This document shows, one piece after another, positions 25,716 to 34,410 of a stretch of DNA of 64,000 nucleotides. Location: assembly GCA_039025855.1 (NCBI GenBank), contig JBCCNL010000019.1:3314-67313 (forward strand), in the 5' to 3' direction. This DNA is from JBCCOW01 sp039025855. GTDB lineage: Bacteria; Planctomycetota; Phycisphaerae; Phycisphaerales; Phycisphaeraceae. Every line of letters starts with the position of its first letter. Positions within the stretch are counted from its first letter, which is position 1. Made by a program: the position numbers and the translations under genes. The notes beneath the pieces were generated by a model. That model was not told where the DNA came from and did not search any database. It was given only the letters and a program-made list of their open reading frames with translations.

Positions 25716-26906
25716 TCAGTGGACGAAGGTTTTCTTCTTTTTGCCGGTGAGGTAGGACTCGACGATGGTGGAGCCGAGGTCTTCGGAGGTGCAGTAGTAG
25801 GCGACGCCGCGGGTGAGGCGGGTCATGTGGTCGACGAAGCCGACCCAGTCCATGCCGAAGTAGTCTTCGATTAGGGCGAAGGTGGCGATGCGGATGCCGG
25901 ACTGCTGGCACTTCATCGCTTCCTGGAGGGTGATGTCGCGGGTGCGGGTGGTGGGGGGGTAGAGCAGGTAGAGCATCTCCTCGCCGGTCTCCGGGGAGGT
26001 CTCGGCGTGGGCGGTGGGTTGGCCGTCGGTGATCACGAAGATCTGCTTGTTAACCGCACCGCGTCGGGCGAGAACACGGCGGGCCTCGCGGAGCCCGAGG
26101 TGGAGGTTGGTGAAGTGCAGCGGAAGCCGATCCTTCTGGCCGTACGCCTGTTCGAGCGGAACGCGGAGTTTGACCTCGTAGTCGTGGATCGTGACCGGCT
26201 TGGGCATCACCAGCGGCAGGTCCTTCTCCTGGATCGACTCGGCGAGGGAGTAGAAGGTCACGTAGTCGATCGTGTCGAGCGGGAACCGGCCGCGGATCAG
26301 GGCCTGCATGCCGAGGGCGACGCGCTTGGCCTGGATGAATCGGCCGTAGCGGTACATGGAGCCGGAGAGGTCGATGAGGAAGACGGTGGCGCAGTCGGCG
26401 GAGCCCTCGGTCTGGTGGAGCTCGAAGTCGTTCATATTGAGGTCGAGCGGCAGGGGGGTCTTGCCGGAGGGCGGGCGTTGGCGAGACATGGCGTTGCGCA
26501 TGGTGGCACCGAGGTCGACGTCGGAGAGGGGATCGCCGAAGGCGTAGGCCTTGGTGCCCTCGGTGCGTTCGGTGGTCTTGCCGATTTCGGGGGAGCGGTG
26601 GCCGTCGCGGCTGCCCTTCTTGAGGTTCTCGAAGACCTCTTCGAGGCAGCGGTGCTGCATGCCTTGGAGCATGCGCGGGGTGAGGCGGAGCCGGGTGTTG
26701 CCGTTCTCGTCCTGGTATTCCTCGAGGAGGCCGGCCTCGAGCATCTGCTGGATGAGTTCCTGCTCGTCGTCGCCCTCCATGTTCTGGAGTGCGTCGAGGG
26801 CGTCGTCGCCGTACTTGAGGAGGAAGTCCATCACGGCCGGCTCGGGGAAGAGCTGATCCGGGCTGAGGAAGGGCTGGCCGTCGAAGGCGGAGTATTCGTG
26901 GTCCAT
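25716..26906 (-). CDS. von Willebrand factor A (vWA) domain protein
   Basis: The 396-residue cytoplasmic protein has a helical N-terminal part (about residues 1-160; LLKYGDDALDALQNMEGDDE). A vWA domain follows with the metal-ion motif DLSGSM, the supporting Thr in VTFYS, and VNKQIFVITDGQPTAH. The C-terminus is basic (TGKKKKTFVH). Such proteins usually pair with a MoxR-type AAA+ ATPase in assembly or maturation systems, but none is adjacent here. It is co-oriented with rsmG, which lies upstream across a palindromic repeat. Confidence 0.88.
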   Translation of the reverse strand: MDHEYSAFDGQPFLSPDQLFPEPAVMDFLLKYGDDALDALQNMEGDDEQELIQQMLEAGLLEEYQDENGNTRLRLTPRMLQGMQHRCLEEVFENLKKGSRDGHRSPEIGKTTERTEGTKAYAFGDPLSDVDLGATMRNAMSRQRPPSGKTPLPLDLNMNDFELHQTEGSADCATVFLIDLSGSMYRYGRFIQAKRVALGMQALIRGRFPLDTIDYVTFYSLAESIQEKDLPLVMPKPVTIHDYEVKLRVPLEQAYGQKDRLPLHFTNLHLGLREARRVLARRGAVNKQIFVITDGQPTAHAETSPETGEEMLYLLYPPTTRTRDITLQEAMKCQQSGIRIATFALIEDYFGMDWVGFVDHMTRLTRGVAYYCTSEDLGSTIVESYLTGKKKKTFVH

Positions 26907-26942
26907 GGGGGATGGTAGGCATCTTGGTGGGCGAGAAACGTC

Positions 26943-26980
26943 GGGCTCGCCGCGTGCCCCCCGGCAGAGCCGGGGGCTAA
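26943..26980 (-). repeat. TAGCC-type palindromic element at the rsmG stop (copy 1 of 2)
   Basis: The core stem CCCCCGGC-AGA-GCCGGGGG (26958-26976) lies in a 38-bp block repeated at 27708-27745 with a single difference. The rsmG stop codon TAG is the edge of the element. It could act as a terminator-like hairpin, but no U-run follows. Confidence 0.8.
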
Positions 26981-27681
26981 AGGGGGGTCTTCTTGGGGAC
27001 GCCCGGGGCGCGGGGGTAGTCGCGGGGGGTGCGGCGATCCTTGAGGATGCTGACGATGACCAGGTCGTTGTCGAAGTCCTCGGGGTAAGCGTCGAAGACC
27101 GCGACGTCGCCGGCGCCGAGCAGGTCGAGCGCGTCGCCGGCGGCCTGCAGTTCCTGCTCGGCTTTGGGGCCCTTCATGGCGAGGAGCCGGCCGTCGATGG
27201 CGACCAGCGGGAGGGTGAGTTCGAGCAGGACGTTCATGCGGCCAACGGCCCGGCAGACCACGGCGTCGTACGCCTCGCGGTGTTGGGAGTCGTGGCCCAG
27301 CGTCTCGGCCCGGTCTTGGAGGACGGTGGTGTTCGTGAGCCCGAGTGTGGCAGCGGTGTTGCGGACGTGGTCGGCCTTCTTGCCGGTGGCATCGACAAGC
27401 GTGAAGCGGAGCTGGGGGCGTGCGATGGCAAGGGGCAGGCCAGGGAAACCGCCGCCGGTGCCGAGGTCGAGGACGGCCGCGCCGTCGGGCAGTTGATCCA
27501 GTCCCGGCAGGGCGGTGAGCGAGTCGAGGACCATGCGGGACTCCACGCCGTCGCGGTCTTTGATCGCGGTGAGGTTGAGGCGCTGGTTGGCGTCGAGGGT
27601 GAGGTCGACGAGCTGGTCGAGTTGGTTGACCTGTTCGGGGGAGAGGTCGGGGGCGATGGTGTTGAGGTGCGCGTGGGGCAT
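26977..27681 (-). CDS. rsmG: 16S rRNA (guanine-N7)-methyltransferase RsmG
   Basis: RsmG (GidB) methylates G527 of 16S rRNA using SAM. The 234-residue protein has the family LTAIKDRDGVESRMVLDSL motif, the SAM-binding VLDLGTGGGFPGLPLAI, LVDATGKKADHV, and CRAVGRMNVLLEL. GPKAEQEL corresponds to the conserved KG region near the C-terminus. The C-terminal tail is short and Pro-rich. The gene lies between two copies of a 38-bp palindromic repeat, in the same direction as the Mrp operon upstream. Confidence 0.95.
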   Translation of the reverse strand: MPHAHLNTIAPDLSPEQVNQLDQLVDLTLDANQRLNLTAIKDRDGVESRMVLDSLTALPGLDQLPDGAAVLDLGTGGGFPGLPLAIARPQLRFTLVDATGKKADHVRNTAATLGLTNTTVLQDRAETLGHDSQHREAYDAVVCRAVGRMNVLLELTLPLVAIDGRLLAMKGPKAEQELQAAGDALDLLGAGDVAVFDAYPEDFDNDLVIVSILKDRRTPRDYPRAPGVPKKTPL

Positions 27682-27707
27682 GAGTAAGCCGACGATAGCA
27701 AGGCATC

Positions 27708-27745
27708 GGGCTCGCCACGTGCCCCCCGGCAGAGCCGGGGGCTAA
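27708..27745 (-). repeat. TAGCC-type palindromic element at the mrpG stop (copy 2 of 2)
   Basis: It is the same 38-bp block as 26943-26980, with stem CCCCCGGC-AGA-GCCGGGGG and one substitution in the flank. The mrpG stop codon TAG again forms its edge. Confidence 0.8.
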
Positions 27746-28083
27746 GGGGTGGGGTGGTCTTCGGCGAGGTCGTCGGCGAGGGTGCCGGACCACTGCTCAG
27801 CACCGTCGCGGTGGGCGGCTTTGGCGAGCATGTGGGAGCCGATGGGGGTGGCGACGAAGGCGAAGACGATGGTGAGCAGGGCCTTGGTGGCGACGCCGAA
27901 GGTACCGACGTGGAGGACCGCGGCGAGGAGGAGGCCGAGGAGGCCGAGCGTGGTGGCTTTCGAGGCGGCGTGGATGCGGTGGTAGACGTCGGGGAGTCGG
28001 ACGAGGCCGAGCGCGCCGACCATCATGAAGAAGAGGCCGAAGGCGAGGCTGATGAGGGCGAGGATGTCGAGGACCCAGTTCAT
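27742..28083 (-). CDS. mrpG: Mrp Na+/H+ antiporter subunit G
   Basis: This is the last gene of the Mrp operon. The 113-residue protein has three membrane spans and the family signatures LFFMMVGALGLVRLPDVYHRIHAASKATTLG (split here as VGALGLVRLPDVY and IHAASKATTLG) and FAFVATPIGSHMLAKAA. It overlaps mrpF by 4 nt. Subunit G is a small integral part of the hetero-oligomeric antiporter. A palindromic element abuts its stop. Confidence 0.93.
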   Translation of the reverse strand: MNWVLDILALISLAFGLFFMMVGALGLVRLPDVYHRIHAASKATTLGLLGLLLAAVLHVGTFGVATKALLTIVFAFVATPIGSHMLAKAAHRDGAEQWSGTLADDLAEDHPTP

Positions 28084-28547
28084 GCGGGGGTCTCCGGCGG
28101 GGGGGTGTTCGTTGTGGTGTCGTCGGTCTTGCGTTTGGCCCCGATGTACTGCGAGAACGCGACGGTGGACGCGAAGCCGATGATGGCGACGACGAGGGCG
28201 GCGTCGAAGAACAGGTCGGATTCGAGCATGACCGAGAAGACGGCGACGATACCGACGACGAGGATCGCGATGGTGTCCCCGGCGAGGACGCGGTCGGCGA
28301 GGTGCGGCCCGCGGATCATGCGGTAGATGCAGAGGCAGACCGCGATCAGCAGGACGGCCACGCAGATCGGTGCAGCGACATCCACAATGAACTGGCCGAG
28401 TGCGGTGCGGTCGTCATGGTGCGAGGGCATGTTCTCGCCGACGGTCTGAGCTGCTTGGGCGGCCTTAGCGGCGTAGGCCGGTGCGCTGCAGAGCACGAGG
28501 GTGGATAGCGTCAGCAGCGTCGGGATGACCAGGCGGAGGCGTGTCAT
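28080..28547 (-). CDS. mrpF: Mrp Na+/H+ antiporter subunit F
   Basis: The core (about residues 55-140) has three spans and the MrpF motif RMIRGPHLADRVLAGDTIA with the conserved Asp. FFDAALVVAIIGFASTVAFS follows. At 155 residues it is longer than usual MrpF (about 90). The extra N-terminus looks like a signal peptide (LVIPTLLTLSTLVLCSAPAY) plus a 25-residue hydrophilic stretch. The start at 28547 is supported by the ATGA overlap with mrpE, so the extension is probably real. Confidence 0.9.
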   Translation of the reverse strand: MTRLRLVIPTLLTLSTLVLCSAPAYAAKAAQAAQTVGENMPSHHDDRTALGQFIVDVAAPICVAVLLIAVCLCIYRMIRGPHLADRVLAGDTIAILVVGIVAVFSVMLESDLFFDAALVVAIIGFASTVAFSQYIGAKRKTDDTTTNTPPPETPA

Positions 28548-29026
28548 TGGGCGAAGACGTCCTCCATGAGTCGGTTGCGGAGCTCATCGAGTGCGGCGAG
28601 CGCTTCGTCGCGATCCTCGGCATACATGGCGTGGATGTACAGCGTGTTGCCGTCGTCAGAGACGTCGGTGGAGAGCGTGCCGGGGGTGAGGGTGATCGCG
28701 GAGGCGAGGGTGGTGGTCTGGACAGCGTCGAGCTCGGTCACGTCGTAACGGATGAAGCAGGGCTTCATCGAGTGGCCGGGCGTGAGGATCTCTTTGGCGA
28801 CCTCGATGTTGGCTTCGATGAGGATGCGGATGAAGTAGCCGAGGAACCGGACGCGGGTCCACAGCTTGCCGAGGTAGTTCCCCTGGCCGAGCGCGATGGC
28901 GACGATGTGCGTGATCACCGCACCGGCGAGGAAGCCCATGAGCAGGTGGAAGAAGCTGGCGTCCTGATTGAGGATGATCCAGACACCGGCGAGCACGAGG
29001 TTGAGCAGGAAGAGCGGCAGGGTCAC
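28544..29026 (-). CDS. mrpE: Mrp Na+/H+ antiporter subunit E
   Basis: The 160-residue protein has two N-terminal spans (LFLLNLVLAGVWIILN, FHLLMGFLAGAVITHIVAI). The MrpE pattern continues with FLGYFIRILIEANIEVAKEI and the conserved LASAITLTPGTLSTDVSDDG, then a cytoplasmic domain with an IHAMYAEDRDEAL stretch. It overlaps mrpD and mrpF by 4 nt each. MrpE is needed for full activity and assembly of the complex. Confidence 0.93.
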   Translation of the reverse strand: MTLPLFLLNLVLAGVWIILNQDASFFHLLMGFLAGAVITHIVAIALGQGNYLGKLWTRVRFLGYFIRILIEANIEVAKEILTPGHSMKPCFIRYDVTELDAVQTTTLASAITLTPGTLSTDVSDDGNTLYIHAMYAEDRDEALAALDELRNRLMEDVFAQ

Positions 29027-30696
29027 GGCAGCACCTCCGCGGGTTGAGTCGTGGCCGAGGGTTCAACGGTTGCGGGGCCATCGAGATTCGCGATGCCTTC
29101 GGGCCCGAGGACGGCTTCGATGTAGGCGGTGCGGTCGGCGATCTGGTCGCCGGCGTTGAAGGCGATCTCGTAGACCGCTTCGCTGCCGAAGCCGAGGAAC
29201 AGGGCAATGGCGACAAGCAGGGCGACGCCGAGGTAAGCCGAGCGGTTGGTGGCCTTGACGTGCGAGGGCTGGCGGGCGACGGGTGCCTGGTCGGGGTTCC
29301 AGAAGCCGTAGCTCCAGATCTTGAGCATCGACAGGAGCGTGAGGGCACCGGTCAGCAGCCCGAGCACGGAGAGGACCCAGAGGTTGGACCAGCCGGCCTG
29401 GATGATGACGATCTTGCCGCCGAAGCCCGAGAGTGGGGGGAACCCGACGAGGCTCATCGCGGCGATAAAGAACAGCACCGCGAGGAACACGTCACGCTTG
29501 AGGAGGCCGCCGAGCTTGTCGAGGTCGTCGGTGCCGGCGTGCTTCTCCATGAGGCCGCAGCAGAGGAACAACGCGCACTTCACGATGATGTTGTGGACCA
29601 TGTGGAACACGCAGCCGCCGATGGCGAACGCCGCGATGGTCCGGCCGGTCACCTGCCCACCAAGCACCGCCCCACGGTCGACCCACACCGCGACCGCGAT
29701 GCCCGCCGCCATGTAGCCGACCTGACTGATGACGTGCACCGCGAGGATCTTTCTGACGCGGTGTTGCGAGACCGCGCCGAGCACGCCGAGGAACATTGTG
29801 ACACCCGCGGTGACCGCGAGCACGACGGCGATGACGTCGCTGCTGCCGCCGGCCCCGTCGGACGCGAAGACGCCTGGGAAAAGCCGGACGATCGTGTAGA
29901 CCCCGACCTTGGTCAGGAGCCCCCCGAAGAGCCCGCCGATCGCGATCGGCAGGGTGTAGTAGGTGTCGGGCAGCCAGAACCAGAGCGGGAAGAACGCGCC
30001 CTTGACCGCGAAGACCAGCAGCAGCATGACGGATAACGCCGTGAACCCGGCCGGCAGTTCGCGGGTCGGGTCGGCCTCGATCTCGGCGATGATGCGGGCG
30101 AGGTCGGCCATGTTCAGCGTGCCGAACATCCCGTAGGTCATGCCCGCGGACATGAGCAGGATCGTGCCGGCGAGCACGTTGAGCAGGACGTACTTGTAGG
30201 CCTGCCGGAGCTGGGCCTTGCCCGACCCGATGGTCAGCAGGGCGTAGCTGGCCATGAGCATGACCTCATAGCCGACGAAGAGGTTGAACAGGTCGCCGGT
30301 CACGAACGAGAGGTTGACGCCGACGAGCAGGAACTGGAACAGCGGGTGGAAGTACCGGCGTTCGACGCCGGGGTCGAGGCTGGAGAAGCTGTGCAGGTAG
30401 GCGGCCAGCGCGGTGGCCATCGCCGCGGTGACGAGGATGCCCGAGAGGCTGTCGTAGATCAGGGCGATGCCGAACGGGGCCTTCCAGTCGCCCATCTCGG
30501 AGACGAGCACCGCCCCGTCATTCGCGGTCAGGTGGAGCAGCAGCCCGAGCGCGAGCCCGAGCGTGAGCAGGATGCTGGTGACGCCGATCGCCCGGGACCA
30601 GAAGCGCGAGTTGATCACGACCAGCGACAGCAGCCCCGCGACCAGCGGGATGACGATGAGCAGCGCGACCCAGTCGTTCAGCGGTGGGAGGCTCAT
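29023..30696 (-). CDS. mrpD: Mrp Na+/H+ antiporter subunit D
   Basis: MrpD is homologous to complex I antiporter-like subunits. I set the start at 30696 (MSLPPLNDWVALL), 557 residues, because ATG overlaps the mrpC TGA; the frame remains open further but only inside mrpC. About 14 membrane spans are seen. Conserved charged positions include the Glu in LFNLFVGYEVMLMASYALL and the Lys in LLVFAVKGAFFPLWFWLPD. The His/Lys region HMVHNIIVKCALFL is present. A Thr/Pro-rich soluble tail ends the protein. Confidence 0.95.
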   Translation of the reverse strand: MSLPPLNDWVALLIVIPLVAGLLSLVVINSRFWSRAIGVTSILLTLGLALGLLLHLTANDGAVLVSEMGDWKAPFGIALIYDSLSGILVTAAMATALAAYLHSFSSLDPGVERRYFHPLFQFLLVGVNLSFVTGDLFNLFVGYEVMLMASYALLTIGSGKAQLRQAYKYVLLNVLAGTILLMSAGMTYGMFGTLNMADLARIIAEIEADPTRELPAGFTALSVMLLLVFAVKGAFFPLWFWLPDTYYTLPIAIGGLFGGLLTKVGVYTIVRLFPGVFASDGAGGSSDVIAVVLAVTAGVTMFLGVLGAVSQHRVRKILAVHVISQVGYMAAGIAVAVWVDRGAVLGGQVTGRTIAAFAIGGCVFHMVHNIIVKCALFLCCGLMEKHAGTDDLDKLGGLLKRDVFLAVLFFIAAMSLVGFPPLSGFGGKIVIIQAGWSNLWVLSVLGLLTGALTLLSMLKIWSYGFWNPDQAPVARQPSHVKATNRSAYLGVALLVAIALFLGFGSEAVYEIAFNAGDQIADRTAYIEAVLGPEGIANLDGPATVEPSATTQPAEVLP

Positions 30697-31190
30697 GCGG
30701 GCTCTCCCTTCTCGGGGTCGTTGCCGCGGTCGGGTTGGGGGCCGTGCGTGGTGCGGTTCTCGTCGTCCTCGGACTGCACGGGCACGCTGGCCGGCCCGTC
30801 GTCTTCGTTGGGGTTCACCGCAAGCTCGTCGAGGTCGAGCGTGCCCTGCGAGCGTGCGGTCTTGACCAGCAGCGTGAGCAGGAACGCCATGACGCCGAAG
30901 CTGATCACGATGGCGGTGAGGATCAGGGCCTGCGGCAGCGGGTCGACGAGCAGGTCGAGCGGGGCCGCCTCGGGCTCGCCCTGCCCGAGGATGGGCGGGC
31001 GTTTGATGCTCTCGACCATGCCGTCGTCGCCGACGATCAGCGGGCTGCCGGACTGGGCGAGGATGCAGAGGTTGGCCGCGTGCCCGAGCAGGAACACGCC
31101 CATCGCGACGGACTTGAGCTCCTTGCTGAGCATGAGGTAGATGCTGGTGCCGAAGATGACCGCAACGCAGACGGAGATGACGAGGGTCAT
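30693..31190 (-). CDS. mrpC: Mrp Na+/H+ antiporter subunit C (NuoK-like)
   Basis: The 165-residue protein has three spans with the NuoK-like pattern (GTSIYLMLSKELKSVAMGVF, LGHAANLCILA, DPLPQALILTAIVISFGVMA). The DPLPQALILTAIVI motif is diagnostic for MrpC. The C-terminal 45 residues form an acidic, Asn/Pro-rich cytoplasmic tail. It overlaps both neighbours by ATGA. Confidence 0.94.
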   Translation of the reverse strand: MTLVISVCVAVIFGTSIYLMLSKELKSVAMGVFLLGHAANLCILAQSGSPLIVGDDGMVESIKRPPILGQGEPEAAPLDLLVDPLPQALILTAIVISFGVMAFLLTLLVKTARSQGTLDLDELAVNPNEDDGPASVPVQSEDDENRTTHGPQPDRGNDPEKGEPA

Positions 31191-31681
31191 GCCGCACCCT
31201 CCTTACCACTGGCTTGGCTTAGGTCGGTGCCATCTTCCGGGGGGTGGGTGGGGTCGTCGAGGTCTTCGCACTCTTCGGAGAGCCTGGTGATCATGCCGAC
31301 GGACACGCCGATGACGACGAAGACGACGCCGAGGTCGAAGACCAGGGCGGTAGCGAGGTGGACGGTCTCGCCGAAGAGCAGGGGGACGTCGCCGGTCCAT
31401 GACGTGAGCACGGGCAGGCCGAGCAGCATCGGGCCGAGGGCGGTGAGGGTGGCGAAGCCGAGCCCGAGGGTGACCAGGACACGGGGGTGGACGGGGATGA
31501 TGTCCCAGAGCGAGCCGGGGCCGGCCGCCATGCGGTAGAGGGCCAGCGCGGTGGCGAGGATGAGGCCGCCGATGAATCCACCGCCGGGCTCGTTGTGGCC
31601 ATTGATGGTCATGTATACGCCGAACAGCAGGGTGAGCGGGAACAGCAGCCGCATCGCGGTCCGCAGGAGCATGGAGCTCAT
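31187..31681 (-). CDS. mrpB: Mrp Na+/H+ antiporter subunit B
   Basis: The start at 31681 (MSSMLLRTAMRLLFP) overlaps the mrpA stop by 4 nt and gives 164 residues, the usual size; an upstream extension would read mrpA sequence in another frame. Four spans and the MnhB motif YMTINGHNEPGGGFIGGLI are present, followed by PLLFGETVHLATALVFDLGV. The C-terminus is acidic. MrpB with the C-terminal part of MrpA forms the MbhH-like module of the complex. Confidence 0.94.
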   Translation of the reverse strand: MSSMLLRTAMRLLFPLTLLFGVYMTINGHNEPGGGFIGGLILATALALYRMAAGPGSLWDIIPVHPRVLVTLGLGFATLTALGPMLLGLPVLTSWTGDVPLLFGETVHLATALVFDLGVVFVVIGVSVGMITRLSEECEDLDDPTHPPEDGTDLSQASGKEGAA

Positions 31682-34230
31682 GCTGCACCCCCTTCCGCGA
31701 TGTGCGGGTTGGCGTTCGGGCCTTCGCTCACCAGCGTGCGGTGCGGCCCGGGGTTGAGGTCGGGTCGGCCGCGCTTCCGCCTCGGCAGCATCGACCACAC
31801 GCCGATCGCAGCGAGCCCGAGCACCGCGATCTCGCCGTAGGTGTCGAGGGCCCGGAAGTCGACGAGGATGACGTTGACGATGTTGTCGCCGCCGCCGCCA
31901 CGGGTCGTGTCCAGCGCGGTGGGTTGCAGCTGGACCTTTTCACCGGCCGCGTTGTATTCGTAGTTACCGTAGCTGTGCTGCGCAAGGGTTTCGCCGACAC
32001 GGAACTCTGGATCGGAGCTTGCGGCCGTGAGTGTCATCCAGCCGAACGCCAGCCCGACACTCGCCGCGATCGCAACCCTGCCAACCTTGCCAACGAGCGC
32101 CTGCTTAACGATCTTCTCCTTCGGCAGCAGCCGGAGCACGATGACGAACAGGATCACCGAGATGATCTCGAACATCAGCTGTGTCAGCGCGAGGTCCGGG
32201 GCCTGGTAGACGATGTAGATGCCGACCACGGAGAAGCCGGTCGCTCCGAGGAAGACCACGCGGATGATGCGGGCCTTGGTGAACGGGATCGCCAGGGCGG
32301 TGAAGCAGGTGATCGCGCCGAGGAGGATACCGATGCCGTAGCCCGAGCCGGGGGTGAGGGCGACCATCTGCCGCATCGCGTCGTCCGGCAGGGCGGCCCA
32401 GCCGAACATGAGCAGGAAGAAGCCCAGGATGAAGAGCATGTAGTGCTTGAGGTTGCCGGTCTGCACAAGCCGGAAGACCTTGCCGCCGCCGGTGACCGAC
32501 AGGAAGTAAGCCAGCGGGTAGATCTTGTCGTGGATGTCTTTGTGCTCGTGGCGGGCGAGCTTGCTGATACCGAGCAGCACACCGCCGCCCATCGCGAGGA
32601 ACGACATACCCAGCGGCAGGCTCGGGTGCGTGATGGCGTACCAGATGCTCGGGACGCCCTTGTCGATCGAGAAGTAGTTCGCGTTGGTCTCGAACGGCAA
32701 AAACAGCACATCCCACAGCGGCGGGATCAGCCCGCCGAGGTACTGCAGAGAGACGATGAGCAGGCCGGGCAGCCAGATCATCGCGGCCATGACGCCGTGC
32801 TCATGGTGATGCTCATGGTGGTGGTCGTCGTGATTGTCGTGGCCGTGCGGCTCTGCCTTCATGCCGAAGCGCCAGCCCATGAGCGTCGTGAGCAGCCGAA
32901 CGAAGATCGCGACGTTGCACATTGCGGTAGCCACCGTCATCGCCATCACGAGCCAGAGCCAGGGCGCTTCCTCCGCGGCGTGATACACCGCGTAAAGGAA
33001 CAGCTCTTTTGCTGGGAAGCTGATCGTGCCGGGGCCCGCCGCCAGCGCGTACCCGGCAAGCAGCATCGTGATGCAGATCGCCTTGTGTTTGTGGAACGCC
33101 CCGAACAGCTCGGGCAACTGCCGCGACGCGACGTGCCCGATCGCACCCGCCGCGATAAACAGCGGCGCTTTATAGAACGCATGGTTGGCGATCTGCGTGA
33201 TGTCGTAGTCGATCGTCGGCGGACCCTTGTAGGTGTAGCCCGCCAGGCCGTACATCGTCATCAGCAGGCCGAGCTGCGAGACGGTCGTGTAAGCGAAGAT
33301 GCGTTTGAGATCGTGCTGGTTGAGTGCGAGCACCCCGCCGATCAGCATCGTCACCGCCCCGAACGGCACGATGACCCCCGCCCACTGGTCCACCTCCATG
33401 AACGCGGGCATCAGCCGACCGGTCAGGAACACCCCCGCCTTGACCATCGTCGCCGAGTGCAGGAACGCCGAGACCGGCGTCGGCGCCGCCATCGCCCCGG
33501 GCAGCCAGTAGTGGGCCGGCCACTGCGCCGACTTCGCCGCCGCTCCGATGAACATCAGCACGAACGCCCACAACACGCCGCTGCTGTTCCAATCAATCGA
33601 CCCCGCGCCCTCGAGCATCGTGCTCCACCGCCACACCCCGGTCGTGTCCCCGAACAGCAGGATCCCGCCCAGCAGACCCAGCCCGCCCAGCCCCGTCGTA
33701 AAGAACGCCTGCATGCCCAGCTTCACCGCATGCTTGTTGTAACGGTCCCACCCGATCAGGAAGAACGAGCTAATGCTCGTCATCTCCCAGAACAGCAGCG
33801 TCAGCAGCGTGTAGTCGGCCAGCACCAGCCCGACCATGGCCGTCATGAAGAAGCCCAGCAGCGGGTAGAACCGGGCCAGGTCTTCCTTCGACGTCGGGCC
33901 TTCCTTCCCGAAGTAGCCCCGGGCGTACAGCACAATCATCGCCCCGATCCCCGAGACCAGCAGCCCGAAGAATGCGCCTAACCCGTCGGTCAGGAACGCC
34001 AGGTTGATGTTCAGCGACGGCAGCCAGCCGACCTCGCCGTTCGGCGTGCGGTCCAGCCCACCCACCGAGAGCGACGCGAGGATGCAGAAGAACGCCGTGA
34101 CGGGCCCGCACAGCGCAACCGCGACCCGCAGCGCCACCGCCGACTTGGGCAGCCATATCGTCGCGACCCCCGCCGTCACCGGCGCGAGGACCGCAATCAA
34201 GACCAACCAGACTGACGCGTGCTCAGGCAT
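31678..34230 (-). CDS. mrpA: Mrp Na+/H+ antiporter subunit A with a His-rich loop
   Basis: This is the first and largest subunit (850 residues, about 20 spans). The NuoL-like part carries LLFWEMTSISSFFLIGWD and the Lys region AKSAQWPAHYWLPGAM. HSATMVKAGVFLTGRLMP follows. The C-terminal MbhD/E-like part includes NIVNVILVDFRALDTYGEI. An unusual cytoplasmic or periplasmic loop near residue 465 holds about eleven His within 20 residues (HGHDNHDD then HHHEHHHEHG), a likely metal-binding tract not needed for the core function. The gene heads a seven-gene operon and is divergent from the HIT gene. Confidence 0.96.
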   Translation of the reverse strand: MPEHASVWLVLIAVLAPVTAGVATIWLPKSAVALRVAVALCGPVTAFFCILASLSVGGLDRTPNGEVGWLPSLNINLAFLTDGLGAFFGLLVSGIGAMIVLYARGYFGKEGPTSKEDLARFYPLLGFFMTAMVGLVLADYTLLTLLFWEMTSISSFFLIGWDRYNKHAVKLGMQAFFTTGLGGLGLLGGILLFGDTTGVWRWSTMLEGAGSIDWNSSGVLWAFVLMFIGAAAKSAQWPAHYWLPGAMAAPTPVSAFLHSATMVKAGVFLTGRLMPAFMEVDQWAGVIVPFGAVTMLIGGVLALNQHDLKRIFAYTTVSQLGLLMTMYGLAGYTYKGPPTIDYDITQIANHAFYKAPLFIAAGAIGHVASRQLPELFGAFHKHKAICITMLLAGYALAAGPGTISFPAKELFLYAVYHAAEEAPWLWLVMAMTVATAMCNVAIFVRLLTTLMGWRFGMKAEPHGHDNHDDHHHEHHHEHGVMAAMIWLPGLLIVSLQYLGGLIPPLWDVLFLPFETNANYFSIDKGVPSIWYAITHPSLPLGMSFLAMGGGVLLGISKLARHEHKDIHDKIYPLAYFLSVTGGGKVFRLVQTGNLKHYMLFILGFFLLMFGWAALPDDAMRQMVALTPGSGYGIGILLGAITCFTALAIPFTKARIIRVVFLGATGFSVVGIYIVYQAPDLALTQLMFEIISVILFVIVLRLLPKEKIVKQALVGKVGRVAIAASVGLAFGWMTLTAASSDPEFRVGETLAQHSYGNYEYNAAGEKVQLQPTALDTTRGGGGDNIVNVILVDFRALDTYGEIAVLGLAAIGVWSMLPRRKRGRPDLNPGPHRTLVSEGPNANPHIAEGGAA

Positions 34231-34410
34231 GGGCGTGGATCAAACCGTCCCCGTCGGCAACATCACCGACACCCCCACCACCCCCGCAAACACCCCTCCG
34301 AGTACTGAGGCCATCGGTCCGCAAACGAGTCCGACTCAAGTTATCCCTCCCCACCCGCCCAAAGTCTTGCCGAGTCCACCCCGCCACTCGGCGCTCGCTA
34401 CGCTTGCCCT

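Noticed and set aside
31702..33981. A 759-codon plus-strand open frame rich in Arg, His, Asp and Gln
   Set aside because: It is antisense to mrpA, which has the full set of membrane spans and motifs.
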